Source: Tubulanus polymorphus
Taxonomy: Eukaryota > Nemertea > Palaeonemertea > Tubulaniformes > Tubulanidae
Length of the DNA stretch: 64,000 bases
Direction: 5' to 3'
Assembly: GCF_964204645.1 (NCBI RefSeq)
Contig: NC_134029.1
Span: 7,458,001 to 7,522,000, forward strand
Shown: positions 24,030-35,534 of the stretch, one piece after another
Layout of the letters: the number at the start of each line of letters is the position of its first letter
How positions within the stretch are numbered: position 1 is the first letter of the stretch
Position numbers and translations under genes: made by a program
Notes under the pieces: generated by a model
The model's database searches: none
Seen by the model: only the letters and a program-made list of their open reading frames with translations
What the model was told of the DNA's origin: nothing

Positions 24030-25947
24030 GACGAAAACACTTTAAAAGCATTTTCATTTTCTCTCATGGGTTATTGCTATGGGCACACGTATTCTTGCAT
24101 ATCTTTTTATTGTTTCTCTTGGATTCTATACACACTTTATATCAATGTCATCGCTAGATATGACTGCGCTATGCTTTTCATTCATCTGGTAACTGTGACA
24201 CATCATCGCGATGAGGTTTTCGGGTTTTTTTTCATTCTATCTAAATCATCGTGCAGCAGGGGTGTTGCATTCGCAGTACCCGCAGTGGTGAAATCAATAG
24301 GAGAATTCATTATGAATAAACTGCGATCGAGCGGGATGATTTTTTCATCGATGGCACCTGTTGTTTGTCGCCGATCCACGAGCGCACTAAACAGGTGCCC
24401 GTTTCTCACTGTAAGACAGACGACGATCGCCAGACGATGCGAGCGCGGCGCCCATAACCGTTTGATCGCTCGATAATAATGACCGGTAATTTCTGCCTGA
24501 CGTGGATTAATGAAAACCGAAGATACTTCCGATTTTAAGTAATCACGTCATATTGATTTTATAGCCACGCCAGCTGTCAAAACCCAAACTTAATTAAATG
24601 TAGCCGATATATTAAAAGCTATATGGTTTTTATTGACTCGCACCTGACGATGAATGATGAATAGCTGATTACGCGATCTTCGGAGAAAAGTGATCCGATG
24701 TAAGTCTTTCAATCCTTTTCGATCTTTCACCGACTTATATACGATTGCATTATGTTTTAAAAATGGAAAAGCGCCATTGGCCCGCACACGTGCAGTGTTG
24801 TTTTATGCATAGTCTATAAGCAACAACGTGAAAAGATTTTGATTGAATATTTTCAGGAATACTTTGTGTGGTCGGAACGTCGAAATCTTGGTTTGACGAA
24901 CTAACGAAAAGGCTTTTTACACTCCGAGTTAATATATCTAATAAGAACTTCCAATTGTGAGTTCTATAATGTGGGAATTTTTGCAGCAAAATAAAGTAAA
25001 ACTATCCTATCACCAAAAATTGTTCAAATGGTTCAAACAAATCTTCCGTCTAGCATATTCATGGTTTTCAACTCTGTCATAAGTAGAACTCTTAACGTAA
25101 CATTATATGCACTGGCAAAAGCTCCCAAAGGGATAAACCGTTAAATTGTAGAAATCCTGTTCGCCACCATTGCTGACATCAATGGGGCAACTTCTTTCAA
25201 TGAACCATTAAATTACGTAAAAGGAGCAAATGTATTTGACCCTGTACAAACAATATAGGTTTGATAATTAGAAACGGTGGTATTTGAATATCATACTGTA
25301 GAAAATTTTCATTAAAAGTGGCGTGAAAACTCAATGACTTTGAACAAATAATTCGCTATATTATATTTGTCTAATTTTCAACGCTTGTTTTAAAATATAC
25401 GTATAGTATGGCTCGATACCGCAGTCCATATGGATGGAAATTCAACAGGCCCACTTCCACTACTGTGAGTTGGCCAAAGCTGATATAATCGAAACAGTGT
25501 TCGTTTTAGAGTCCGTGGTTAAATCTTTACCTCGCAATCGCAAGCCTTTCACACATACGTATCTAAGACTTAGCGATATCACGGGTAGATGAATTGAAAA
25601 TTAGTACAAAATGACTATACAGATTTTCAACGTCTTGGGGATTTCCATTGATTCCAGTTTACGCGATTTAAGAAAATTAGAATTTATCATCCCAAAAATT
25701 GATATCTTTTGCACAGAAGCCGAAACAAATGTTTTAGATAGAATCTATCCTAGCCATTTTAAGGACATCCCCCATATATGAAAAACTGGCATTATTGACA
25801 AAACCTCGCAGCTGAAAAAAAAATATCGATTCCCCCCAATCGATCTATTATTCTTGTTCATGTCACCATAAAGGAAAGAAAAATACAAAAGTGATGTTTA
25901 CTTTTTTGAAAAAGTGAGAAATCACTTTCAGTTACATTCAATCGAAA

Positions 25948-26090
25948 TCCAGGAACCAGTTCCATAAATCTGTTCAGTTATGCAGTATACTTTGAGTTGA
26001 AATGGCTCCAGATCAATTCACGAGCAGAATTTGGCTCTCGTCTGAATAAAAGTAGGATTGTAACCCACAACTGTGGAATTCAGTGGGTCC
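25948..26090. repeat. Diverged foldback element
   Basis: GGAACCAGTTCCATAAA on the left and CCACAACTGTGGAATTC on the right resemble the ends of the foldback element at 43,723-43,833 (CCAGTTCCACAGTTTTGAG / CACAACTTTGGAACTCG). Probably an old copy of the same family. Confidence 0.3.
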
Positions 26091-27899
26091 ACGAACGTCT
26101 ACATGTTTTAAATTCCGAACACTCGTTACCGGAACTCGGATGGATTCATTCTAAAGATTTGATGAAATCTAAATCTAATAAGTATCATCGAAACTATTAT
26201 CTACGCCTCGTTGATAGAGATATTCTTACCTTCGCTCAGGTTATCGACGTTCATATCCAGATCTAAGCTCAGTCTATGAGTGTCGTTCATTTCGGAGACG
26301 ATATTTTTTCAATTTATTTCTATCCTCGTCCAAAGGTTCGTCTACTTTACGCGCACGTGTCTTCACCCAACCGCCACTCGGACAGAATGAACAGGCTCTA
26401 CGATGACTCCTTCCGTTTTGTCTAAAATCCGGCGGACAAAACGAGCGCTAATTCACCGCCGATAAGACAAATTTACTACGAGGACTGATCTATGAATAAT
26501 GAAGTTGGTGACAATTAGATATTAACGAGGCGGATCATCGATGCGCAGTAGCCGACCCATCAGCAGCCGAGAGGCGTGGCTTCAGCTCGCTTGCAGCGCA
26601 CAGACGCATCAGGAAACCGAGTAAATCGATACGAGCGCTGCACCGGAGCTCATAATTGTCATCGAGATTTTCCACTTGAAAACCTGTCACAAGCCAAGTG
26701 ATAAGAGTAAGTAGTATAGCGACAAACGGAATCAGAGTAACATCAGTAAGAAACGATGGGGCATTTAATCATTCGCGATTTACATTTGAAAATCAATCTT
26801 ACTATACAACATAATGCAGTTTGAATAAATATTAGTCCATTTTCCACTCAAATATTACAAATTTACCCCATGACCTGTATTAAGGAATTAGTTCTTATGG
26901 GGTTCGAACGAACATCGAGGCAGGTCTGCCATAATTCCGGCCTTAAATTGAAATATGAGCATCAATTCTTGAAGATTCACTCATTGGTGACACTTTTTCG
27001 TTAGTTCTCGTTCAAAATATGCGCATACTTACATAATTAGAGGTGAAAGTGCCAAAAAATCATATTCTTCTGTTTTCGCCCCACTATGTCAGAAGTTGTG
27101 AAATTGTTCCTTTCAAAGATTTTCTATTCAAGCACTCCGGGGACACCTGACTAAAACTACGCGCTTTTGGCTTGTACACCATACAAAAGATCTGCTTCCA
27201 TCAAAATCGAATCAAAGATATGGATGGCAACGGGCCTGATATTGGGTAATTTTAGGTAATTTTCGTTCGTCTAGTAGGCAGTAGGGAAAGAATGTGATAT
27301 CACTAAATTTATTTCAGTTATCAGAATATTTATTTTTGGAAACATTTCCGTAAATGTAAATTTGCCTTCAATGGAAGAAATCGTGGGCCAATTACTATTT
27401 AGCATGGAAGCCCAATTAACGATGGCGGAATCGAAGTGACTCCAGCGAAATTCCTTCAATTTGATAATACATCGAAACGGATACATTGTGTCCATTAGAA
27501 AGAACATGTACATATTCCCTATAAAGTGTCACACATTGAAACAAGACGTAGAATAACTCAGTTTGTTTACCAACTACGGATTCGGTCGCCATCTATACAT
27601 GTTGACATCATTTGCGCTGACATAGCATCACGGGTGCGTTCGTTTCTTTTCTACACGTAACGACCGTCGCATGTAGGCCAGATTGATCTTCAGGAAGAAA
27701 TAAACCATAACGCCTTGAATTATTGTTATATCACTGATTTTGAAGACAACAAATAGCATTAGCATATACATCTTTCGATCCAAACCGTGAGTTTCGGCTA
27801 CAGCGTGTATCGAAGCACGCGTCTGTGAACTGATGAAACGCCATAATAATGTCATTCCTGGTCCCAGTTCGATATATCGGCATTAATTTGCAAACAACA

Positions 27900-28082
27900 T
27901 ACAGTGGAACCTTGTTAATACGATTCTGTTTAAGACGTTTATTGCGATGATTTCCAGCATGCCCCAGCTAAGAATTTACGTATACGTATATCAATCAAAC
28001 TTTGGATTTAATACGAAACCGTTTAATACGACAATTTCACTTTTGCCCACAAGATTCGTATTAACGAGGTTCCACTATGTAA
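27900..28082. mobile_element. Tc1/mariner-pogo-type MITE
   Basis: TACAGTGGAACCTTGTTAAT on the left is matched inverted by TATTAACGAGGTTCCACTA on the right, with internal TTAATACGA repeats. CAGTGGAACCTYGTTAATACGA ends and a TA target are typical of pogo/Tigger-like nonautonomous elements. No transposase. Confidence 0.65.
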
Positions 28083-28801
28083 CACCGTGGAGTAATCAGT
28101 CTGATTACTCCTTGGAGGATTACTCGAAGGTTACACCTAAGCGACACCGGCTTAGACTTTCAGTTGTCTTTAGACTTTCAGATCACTGATTCCTTCTAAA
28201 AGCAGAGACAGTTGAATTTTCCTATAGTAAGTACAGGTAGGTCTATACTTGCAGTTCCCATAATTAAGTTCAATAGAGTCACAAGAGTAGAGTAGGCGAT
28301 TGGCTATTTCCCCACTGAAATAACTTCATTTGGAAAGGTTTCCATGTCAAATAAATAAAAGCCTCTTGTCAAAATGATTCATAGCGATTTTTTATTCCCG
28401 CCAGGCGACAGAAATATAAACATGTTCGGTTATTACACTATTATTGCCTCGGATCCAGAGTGAAACCCGTTCGTGTTCAATGGATGCAAAGCAAATAACA
28501 TTTATATTGAATAAAAACTGTGCCAATCGCAGTGTAAATATTTTTTTTAACGTATAGTAACCGGTAAATTCATTTCAGTTTCCCGCAAAGCCTGCAGCAT
28601 TACCGCTTCAAAGTTCATCAAAAGATATAGTTAATTCCGGCGAACAATTTTTAACCTGTTAGTCCCAGTAACACGTAATAGTCTGGGTTACCACAAAGAA
28701 AACTGTAGAATTTTCGATCGCATTTCGACATGTAAACAATCAGCTACGAGTTTCGTCTGTTTTGTAAGTTTCCGGACGGTTTTGTCGTATGTAATGCAGC
28801 C

Positions 28802-28840
28802 GACCAATCACTTATTAGCGCTGGCGTCGCTGCCTATAAA
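28802..28840 (+). promoter_or_regulatory. Candidate CCAAT/TATA promoter of the fibrinogen-domain gene
   Basis: ACCAATCA (about 28803-28809) lies 26 bp before TATAAA (28835-28840), which is 175 bp before the ATG at 29016. The spacing fits a focused core promoter with transcription starting near 28,865-28,870. Prediction from motif and position only. Confidence 0.45.
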
Positions 28841-28900
28841 CCTATCAATACGCATCGGTGCCACGCGGGATTTTAATCAACTCTCGATTCAACGATGGAA

Positions 28901-29004
28901 TGTGTAACTGACTAGTCGAATCGGAGTGTAAAACTGACTAGTCGAACCGGGGTGCGAAACTATCTAGGCGAACCGGAGTGTGAAACTGACTAGGCGAACC
29001 CGAG
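28901..29004 (+). repeat. Four 26-bp tandem repeats in the 5' leader
   Basis: Units 28901-28926, 28927-28952, 28953-28978 and 28979-29004 follow the consensus TGTGAAACTGACTAG-KCGAACCGGAG with 1-4 differences each. They end 11 bp before the start codon at 29016 and so lie in the predicted 5' UTR. Confidence 0.85.
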
Positions 29005-29015
29005 TAACTAGAAAT

Positions 29016-32000
29016 ATGTTCATTCTGAAATTATCGTTTCTCGTCTTCTTTAGATTTAACGTTGAGAAAGTCACTGGTCACATTGCCGAACCGCCGCAGT
29101 ACCATGCCCGCTTCATAAAAACGTGTAGCATCGATCAAGCTGTGGAGAATGTTACCACCGCGTTACCGCCGGTGACCAAAATCCAGTGTGCCAGGTACTG
29201 TTTCCGACAAGCGAACTGTAAATCCTTCAACTATAACTACCAAACTCGTGAATGTGAATTGAGCCCGACGGCAAATGAAAGTTACCCCTGCGAGCCGCTC
29301 GTTAGACGAGTCAGCTGGTCGAACTTTCATTATGTAAGTATTCTTTTCTAAGCTGCTGTTTCGGAGTTCCATTATTGAAGCCTTTCCGGGCGATTATTTT
29401 CTAAAATACGTTATATAGAAAACTCTGTTTGTTGTGAATAGTCGAATCATATTCCGTATTGTTTTGGATTTGTTGAATTGTATTGTTTTGGATTTGTTGT
29501 ATGTAACTTTTTTTTTGATTTTGTCAATCGTTTTCAAAATTTTCATAAAACCAACAATGTTTTGAGAATCTCTGGCCTGACGAAAGACGTGCATTATATC
29601 GTAGCTTGGGTATATGTGGCGTGAGCACTGACACGCAAAATGCCATGGCGGAATTTCAACGGAAATATTCATTATGTAAATGGTGTGAATTTTAAATGTT
29701 AGTTTGATGATTTCCGTATCCGTGTATTTTGTAACGCAGTCAGTCGAAAGTAACCGCCACACGATGTACGTAAAGGTTTGACCACATACTCAAGGAGGGG
29801 GAGATCGCGTGATGAGCAACTATTTCACAACCGTTTCCAAGGTTATAATATTTTCACGGCAATAGACTCCTCGATGTATGTAGATTATTCCGCCAAAAAA
29901 GATGATCGTGATGAGCGTTAATTAGGTAGATTCGCGCCGTCCTCGATTAGGTTTCACTCTCCTTTCACTGACATTTTGGCGTCTTGTATTATAGCATACG
30001 AATACGAATACGTTTTTGAAGTGCGGAGATTTGGACTCTAAATCGTTTGAGAATTCATCCCAGAAAAATGTTGGCATTTATCAGTAGTTGATTTCCTGGT
30101 TGATTCATTTATAACTTGGATAGTTATAGTTAACGTTACTCGTCTCAAGATTTTCACGACAAAACTCCAAATATAGTAATATGATACTGACTTATTTCTT
30201 AGAATTAGCTTTACATTTAAAACAATCTCAAAGCTGTTTACAAGCCGGGTAGAATTGACACAATTAGTCTGTATACAGTCATGATATAAATTATCGACAT
30301 GGAAATGTTTTTACCGGTGATTTATAAACATCAGGGGCCAGTTGCTCTAAAGTTGGTTAAAGATAACCGGCCGTTAAATACCATAGTAACAATGAAATTT
30401 CAACTGTCACCATATCAACTATCCACTGGTTTACTCTAACCAACTTTTGAGCAACCGGCCCCAGATGATGCTATAGCCCTGTGTTCAATAGACGGGGATC
30501 AGTCTGATATCATAAATAAAGGTTCAAGGGATCGGATTTTTTAAGAACGCTGGTTTAGTCGATGGTTAATAATAGATGGTTGATGATTCAATGACACGAT
30601 GTCATTCGAGGTCCAGGTGCTTTAATTAAGGTTCCACGCCGGTCGAAACGTACGATATCAAACTATAGGCTAAGGTAATTTTCCAGCTATAACCAAAGAA
30701 CTATAAGTGAACTTTATCAGATTATAAGAAATGCTATCCTCAATGCGCGTGGAGAGAATGTTACCGGGAATGTATCATTTCAGCGAGGCCAATGTTTATA
30801 AGACAAGATTACTAGAGGTGCCTAGCAGATTTTTGCGGAGTGGGTGTTCATGTTCGCTTGTAGTTCAATGTTGTCCTATTGGGAAAAAAATCCATTGACT
30901 TAAAAATGGACGGAAATATTGGGCCCAGCGGCTTATAATATGCGTGTAACACGAGTCTTCGTTATATCTTACCGGTATACCGTATACTTTCATGTACTTC
31001 GCCATGTTATGCTAAATTTATTACTTCATCAACACACAACCATTGGATACTTTTCAAACAAATTCAAACGACAAGGAAAGCGTTAATGAAAACCTTAGTT
31101 TTCTATTATTCCAGTGCGGTTGAGTTTGCGGCGTTGATGTATTGTGTTGGTTGTTGTATGGCGATAGTGGACGTAAATTTCATTAAATGAAACATATTTT
31201 AACGATATACTTCGAACGACACGGCTAATTGCATTTTGTCGCCAGGAATAGAATTCTTTTTATTTTCTCTTTTCTAAAACTCGCTGTATGAATTACAGAA
31301 TTACAATGAATGAGATCGAATTACAATAAGTCGAAGAAAGCTGGGGTATTACGCTTAGTGTTATATTTTGAAAGAAAAAATACGCTTTGAAATTATTATA
31401 AAATATCTTCAATCAAAATGTCTATACAAACTTAAATCCATAATCAGGAAATGAAAAAAAAACTAATGATTGTTCGAAAATACTGAATTCTAGGGGCGTC
31501 GAAATAGAGGATTTCAATCTCTATAGGATTCATGTCAAAAATCAATCAAGGTCTTCTCGGTGGATTTTGTTCATGCACGAAATTCGCGGGAAAATCCTGG
31601 AAGGCCTTGATTTCTCTGGTTTTCAATGATGGCCTGAATAAACCGCCAAATACATTTCCGTATGATATGTTCAGATGTAATGCATTTCAGCTTTTGATAA
31701 CATCGTTGTAAAAGATATTAAGTAGGTTCAATGCGACAAACAACTGATGAAATATCTCCAAAACTAACTAACATCTAGAATAGTAATGGAGATGAATAAA
31801 CTATAATATGGCGTCCAATATGGCGTCGTCATGTGACAAAAAGCATACAGCTGCAAAGGATCTTTAAGACGTATTGGAGCCAATGTTAATAAAATCACCA
31901 TTCGATTTCTCAATTTACATCTCATTATAAATACACTGCAAAACTACCCCGATATACCGTCATACTCTCTATACCGCCAAAATCGTTCTGCACCGATGTG

Positions 32001-34779
32001 GACGGTATATCGGGGGTTGACTTTATTCTGAATTGCATTTCTAAAATGATCTGACATGAATGCTTTTCGGCGGGCTTTTTATCAATTTTTGTTACATTTT
32101 CATTTCCGATTGGTTATAGAAAACTTGTTCATTGGTGGAGAGAAACTTGAGTTTACAAGGTGGTTGTAAGTAGAAAGTCGAAAGGAGAAAGTTCTCACGA
32201 TTGCCTGGGATTGCCTGACAATTCAATAGTCTAATATCAAATCATTCAACTGCATTATAATTTACTTACAAAATGTTTAAACAACTCTAATGTTTATCGT
32301 TTAGTGGGCATTTTTCGATAAATGTCTGCCCTCTAATTACACGAAGGTGGACTTTTTTCTGGACACGGCGGTCGGTCCAAAAGGAATGTAGCGGCTGCAT
32401 AATTAACGAGATTTTGATTACGAAACTGTGGGAATTTATTTGTCGGAGCATTATTCCGATATCGGCTTTCACTCATAAACGATTGATTCAACAACGTTGG
32501 AAAAGGTTTTGAAAGCCATTTTCGACAGACAGTTTACATTTATACAAACACTCAAGCGCTCAACAAGTATTGATACGCAATGCGGTAATCACTATTTAAG
32601 TCGGAACTTTTTGAAATGTATTTCAAATCGACTGATGATGAGTATTTCTGAAGCACACTGGAGGCGAATTGTAGTTTAGATCACCCAGTATACCAGGTAA
32701 TACAAGAAATAGCACTTGGGATACCGAATGATCTGAGCTACTACTCACAAAGCTAAAATACGAGCCCCTGTGATGTTTAATCAATTTTCAAAAATGACCG
32801 ATAAATATACTTAGATCATTCATCTACATTATGCGTGTTTCCATGAACAATTTGACGCAAAAATATATAATGTATATACGTTTTTAACATAATCATTACG
32901 TATATGTCGGGTCTAGAATAGCCTTAAAGGATTTGAATATTACGCATAGCATAGCATAGCATAGCATAGCATAGCATAGCATAGCATAGCATAGCATAGC
33001 ATAGCATAGCATAGCATAGCATAGCATAGCATAGCATAGCCTAGCCTAGCATAGCCTAGCCTAGCATAGCCTAGCCTATAGCCTATGGCATGGCATAGCA
33101 TAGCATAGCATAGTATTTATTTTTCATTGGTTGTTACATTTTTACATTATTGGTATATTATGCAATTATTGCATAATATCCAGTGAAAAAATGTAACGAG
33201 AAAATGTGGTATACACGGGAGAGATCACAAGGATCTATCGGAGCCGTGCCACCCAAAAAAAATCATCTATTGATGACTGCCCCATGGTGAAAATCTGCCA
33301 GAAGGTAAACCTAGACGTTTTCTAAACGCTTCTGCTTTCTTCAAGAAGTGTTAAGTTCTAGCAAAAGTTCTGGCTGTAATGATATCTAAAATCGCATCTT
33401 TTTACTTTTTGCAGGTGAACCCGTGTAAAAATGCAGGAAAGAAAGACGTCGCGACAGGGCGTTGTAAGTGTGTCGGAGCCTGGACCGGAACAACGTGCAA
33501 TGCGTTAGCTAGAGGTAAAATTAAACGTTAAATACATAGTAAGATGTCTAGTCACGCAGATATCTTTCCGTCCGTGTCGGCCGTTGACAGAAAAGTTACG
33601 ACAGCGCAGAATAAAATATGTATATTACCGGAAAGAAAGAAGTTATATACATGCAAAGTGAATATAAATGAGAAATTACTGATATGTTTTAGTTACTGAT
33701 GGATCGGGTATTTTTCCAAAAACTGGGAGGGGGAGGGGCAAGGGCAGACTTAACCAGGAGATGAACACAAAGAAATTGGCAAGTTTCCACGCAGTGCGAG
33801 CGCCAAACCAAAACAAGCATCTGGAAAATTTGAAAATTCCAGTGCATTTTCATGCCATTATTTGGCACAATGTCAGCACATAATGAGGCAAAGTATGAAA
33901 ACACATTTCGACTTATTTTTCATCAAGGATGGCTATCAGGCCATATCAAGCTGGAGAGGGAAACATACGGTTGGGGCTACTGGTTTTCCACTTCTGAACC
34001 TGACCACCGCCAAGAAGTTTGTTTATATACGTATCTCACTTATAGTTCTATCGACGAATCAACAGTAACAGTTAAATCAAGTGAAGGTACGTACATACTG
34101 GTACTTGTAATTTTCGAGTGTTTACTTTACAGATTGTTGGACCTATTTGGTAAACCACGCGATTGAAGATGGAAATAAACTGCTTTTGATTCAACCAGCA
34201 ATTTCTACGTCGCCGTTTTACGTCAGCTGTTATCTGCACAGTAGTGGTTCCGGTATTGGGAGTGCATTTTTTGCCGTCCATGACCGTGGTTCAATCGGCT
34301 TCGACCGGACATGGCAGGAGTACGTTGACGGCTTCGGCCAGGACTTGACGACGGTTACATTTCCATCGAGCTATTTCATGGGACTAGAGCGCCTTCATCA
34401 GATAACTAGCAACGCTAAGAGCTATAATCTAATCTTATCGCTCGAGTTTTCCGACGGAAGCAAAAGTACGTTGAACTATCGCAATTTCAAAGTCGGAGAT
34501 GCGACCGTCAACTATAAGCTGAGCTATACGAGCTTCACGCAGGCGGCCGGGAGAACCTCGAATCCTACAAACAACGAATTCGAAATAGAATCATCGAAAT
34601 CTCCGAAAAATATGGCATTCAGTACTCCAGATCGTGATAACGACCAATCGCCAACAAACTGTGCGACCAGTGCGAAATCCGGTTGGTGGTTCAACGATTG
34701 TACAACAACTCCCTTATTTTCGTCGACACCGCGGTGGGGAGGACGCGATCTCAAGAGGATTTTATTGGCTGTTGCGTGA
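29016..34779 (+). CDS. Secreted PAN/apple-EGF-fibrinogen-related-domain protein
   Basis: Predicted extracellular lectin-like protein of the fibrinogen-related (FReD/FREP) class. Its ligand is unknown. Coding exons: 29016-29333, 33415-33514, 33877-34086, 34133-34779; phases 0/1/1 agree; 424 aa. Exon 1 has a hydrophobic N-terminus (MFILKLSFLVFF), likely a signal peptide, then a Cys-rich PAN/apple-like module (IQCARYCFRQANCKSFNY, CEL). Exon 2 gives the last half of an EGF-like fold (CKCVGAWTGTTC). Exon 3 is a symmetric phase 1-1 exon of unknown fold. Exon 4 is the fibrinogen C-terminal domain: TWQEYVDGFGQDL, GLERLHQITS, a calcium-site-like DRDND, NCA and GWWFNDC. The usual C-terminal LNG...W...Y segment is replaced by a short divergent tail. 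The first intron (4.1 kb) holds MITEs and an ATAGC satellite. Introns 2 and 3 are short. Confidence 0.85.
30334..30462. mobile_element. 129-bp foldback MITE in intron 1 of FReD gene
   Basis: GGGGCCAGTTGCTCTAAAGT at the left is inverted at the right (AACTTTTGAGCAACCGGCCCC), with TTGGTTA/TAACCAA extending the arms. The sequence is nearly all palindrome and has no coding capacity. Confidence 0.7.
31935..32022. mobile_element. Short copy of the CAGTCAACCCC MITE family
   Basis: CCCCGATATACCGTCATACT through CGGTATATCGGGGGTTGACT is inverted-repeat structured. It shares its internal sequence (ACTCTCTATA-CCGCCAAAATC, CACCGATGTGG) with the element at 58,234-58,490. Confidence 0.65.
32944..33116. repeat. 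ATAGC pentanucleotide satellite
   Basis: About 34 head-to-tail units of (C)ATAG(C) with some CTAGC and TGGC variants toward the right, in intron 1 of the fibrinogen-domain gene. The variants cluster in the distal third, which suggests the perfect part expanded more recently. Confidence 0.95.
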
Positions 34780-34804
34780 ATGAAAGAAACTAAATTCAGG
34801 CTAA

Positions 34805-34863
34805 AATAAAAAGATAACTTCGTTTCTCCTAGTCGGCGGGGACATTTTTGTAAATGCAATAAA
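34805..34863 (+). terminator. Polyadenylation signals of FReD gene
   Basis: AATAAA occurs at 34805-34810 and again at 34858-34863, 25 and 78 bp after the stop codon. Either could end the transcript. Confidence 0.55.
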
Positions 34864-35534
34864 AATCTGTAATCATTTCATCTATAGCTGCCGCGTCTGT
34901 TATCGTAAGCCATCGTTGCCCATGGTTCTAAAAGAAGTAATGTACAGAACAGATGCGGCCGGGCGGGTCAACATGTAAGCGCAGCGGATAAGGGAAAGGT
35001 ATCAATTTATAGCCAGTAATTCATTTATTCTCAATGCGATGATTACGGCGTTTTCAATGGTCTACGCATGAGAAAATATTGAACTGCTTTCAAACGAACC
35101 TAGGAATGAAACATTGGAAATGCCCTCGCCATTCGAGTGTTGGGATTGACCAACCGCAGACACAAGTAATTGAAGCAACTACAATGATATACAATACACA
35201 AAATAAAAAAATCTATTTCAACACTTTACACTGACTAGACTGTTCAAAATGTGTGAACATTATGTGTACATAAACATAAACATATTTTATTGCATAAAGC
35301 GTAACAACTATGAAGCTGAGATTTTCAAGCGTTTTCTTTGATCGTATTTTATAGTTATACATATCACGAATCATACATATTTAAATTATCTACCTATTTG
35401 ATTACGTTATGATGATATCTCTTGCTGATTTCCAAGAAGTTATCGAATGGCATCATTGGCCAAAATAATTTTATAAGATATTAGACGACCAATCATGCTC
35501 CGTTCAGGAAAGGATAGTAAAACCATCGGAATGT
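34864..35534. other. Intergenic, convergent gene ends
   Basis: Separates the 3' ends of the FReD gene (+) and tepsin (-). It contains TTTATT at 35285-35290, i.e. AATAAA on the minus strand, a candidate tepsin polyadenylation signal about 250 bp past its stop. Nothing else is seen. Confidence 0.4.

Larger units (their letters stand above)
19698..28800. other. Gene-poor region upstream of NR2E3
   Basis: No recognisable gene. Visible items are a tandem duplication of about 69 bp near 21.29-21.42 kb (GAAGCACTG-AAATAAT units), the inverted repeat at 22.7-24.0 kb and the element at 27.9-28.1 kb. As the 5' flank of a tissue-specific transcription factor it may hold enhancers, but this cannot be shown from one sequence. 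Confidence 0.4.

Noticed and set aside
24066-24476. Overlapping plus (136-codon) and minus (68-codon) frames
   Set aside because: Both strands are open at once, and the minus frame lacks an exon-like donor. The plus frame reads as hydrophobic low-information sequence. Too weak to call.
32944-33116. Regular short repeats that might suggest a CRISPR array
   Set aside because: The unit is 5 bp with no spacers, in a eukaryotic intron; it is a simple satellite.
34524-34859. 111-codon minus-strand frame
   Set aside because: Antisense shadow of the fibrinogen-domain exon.
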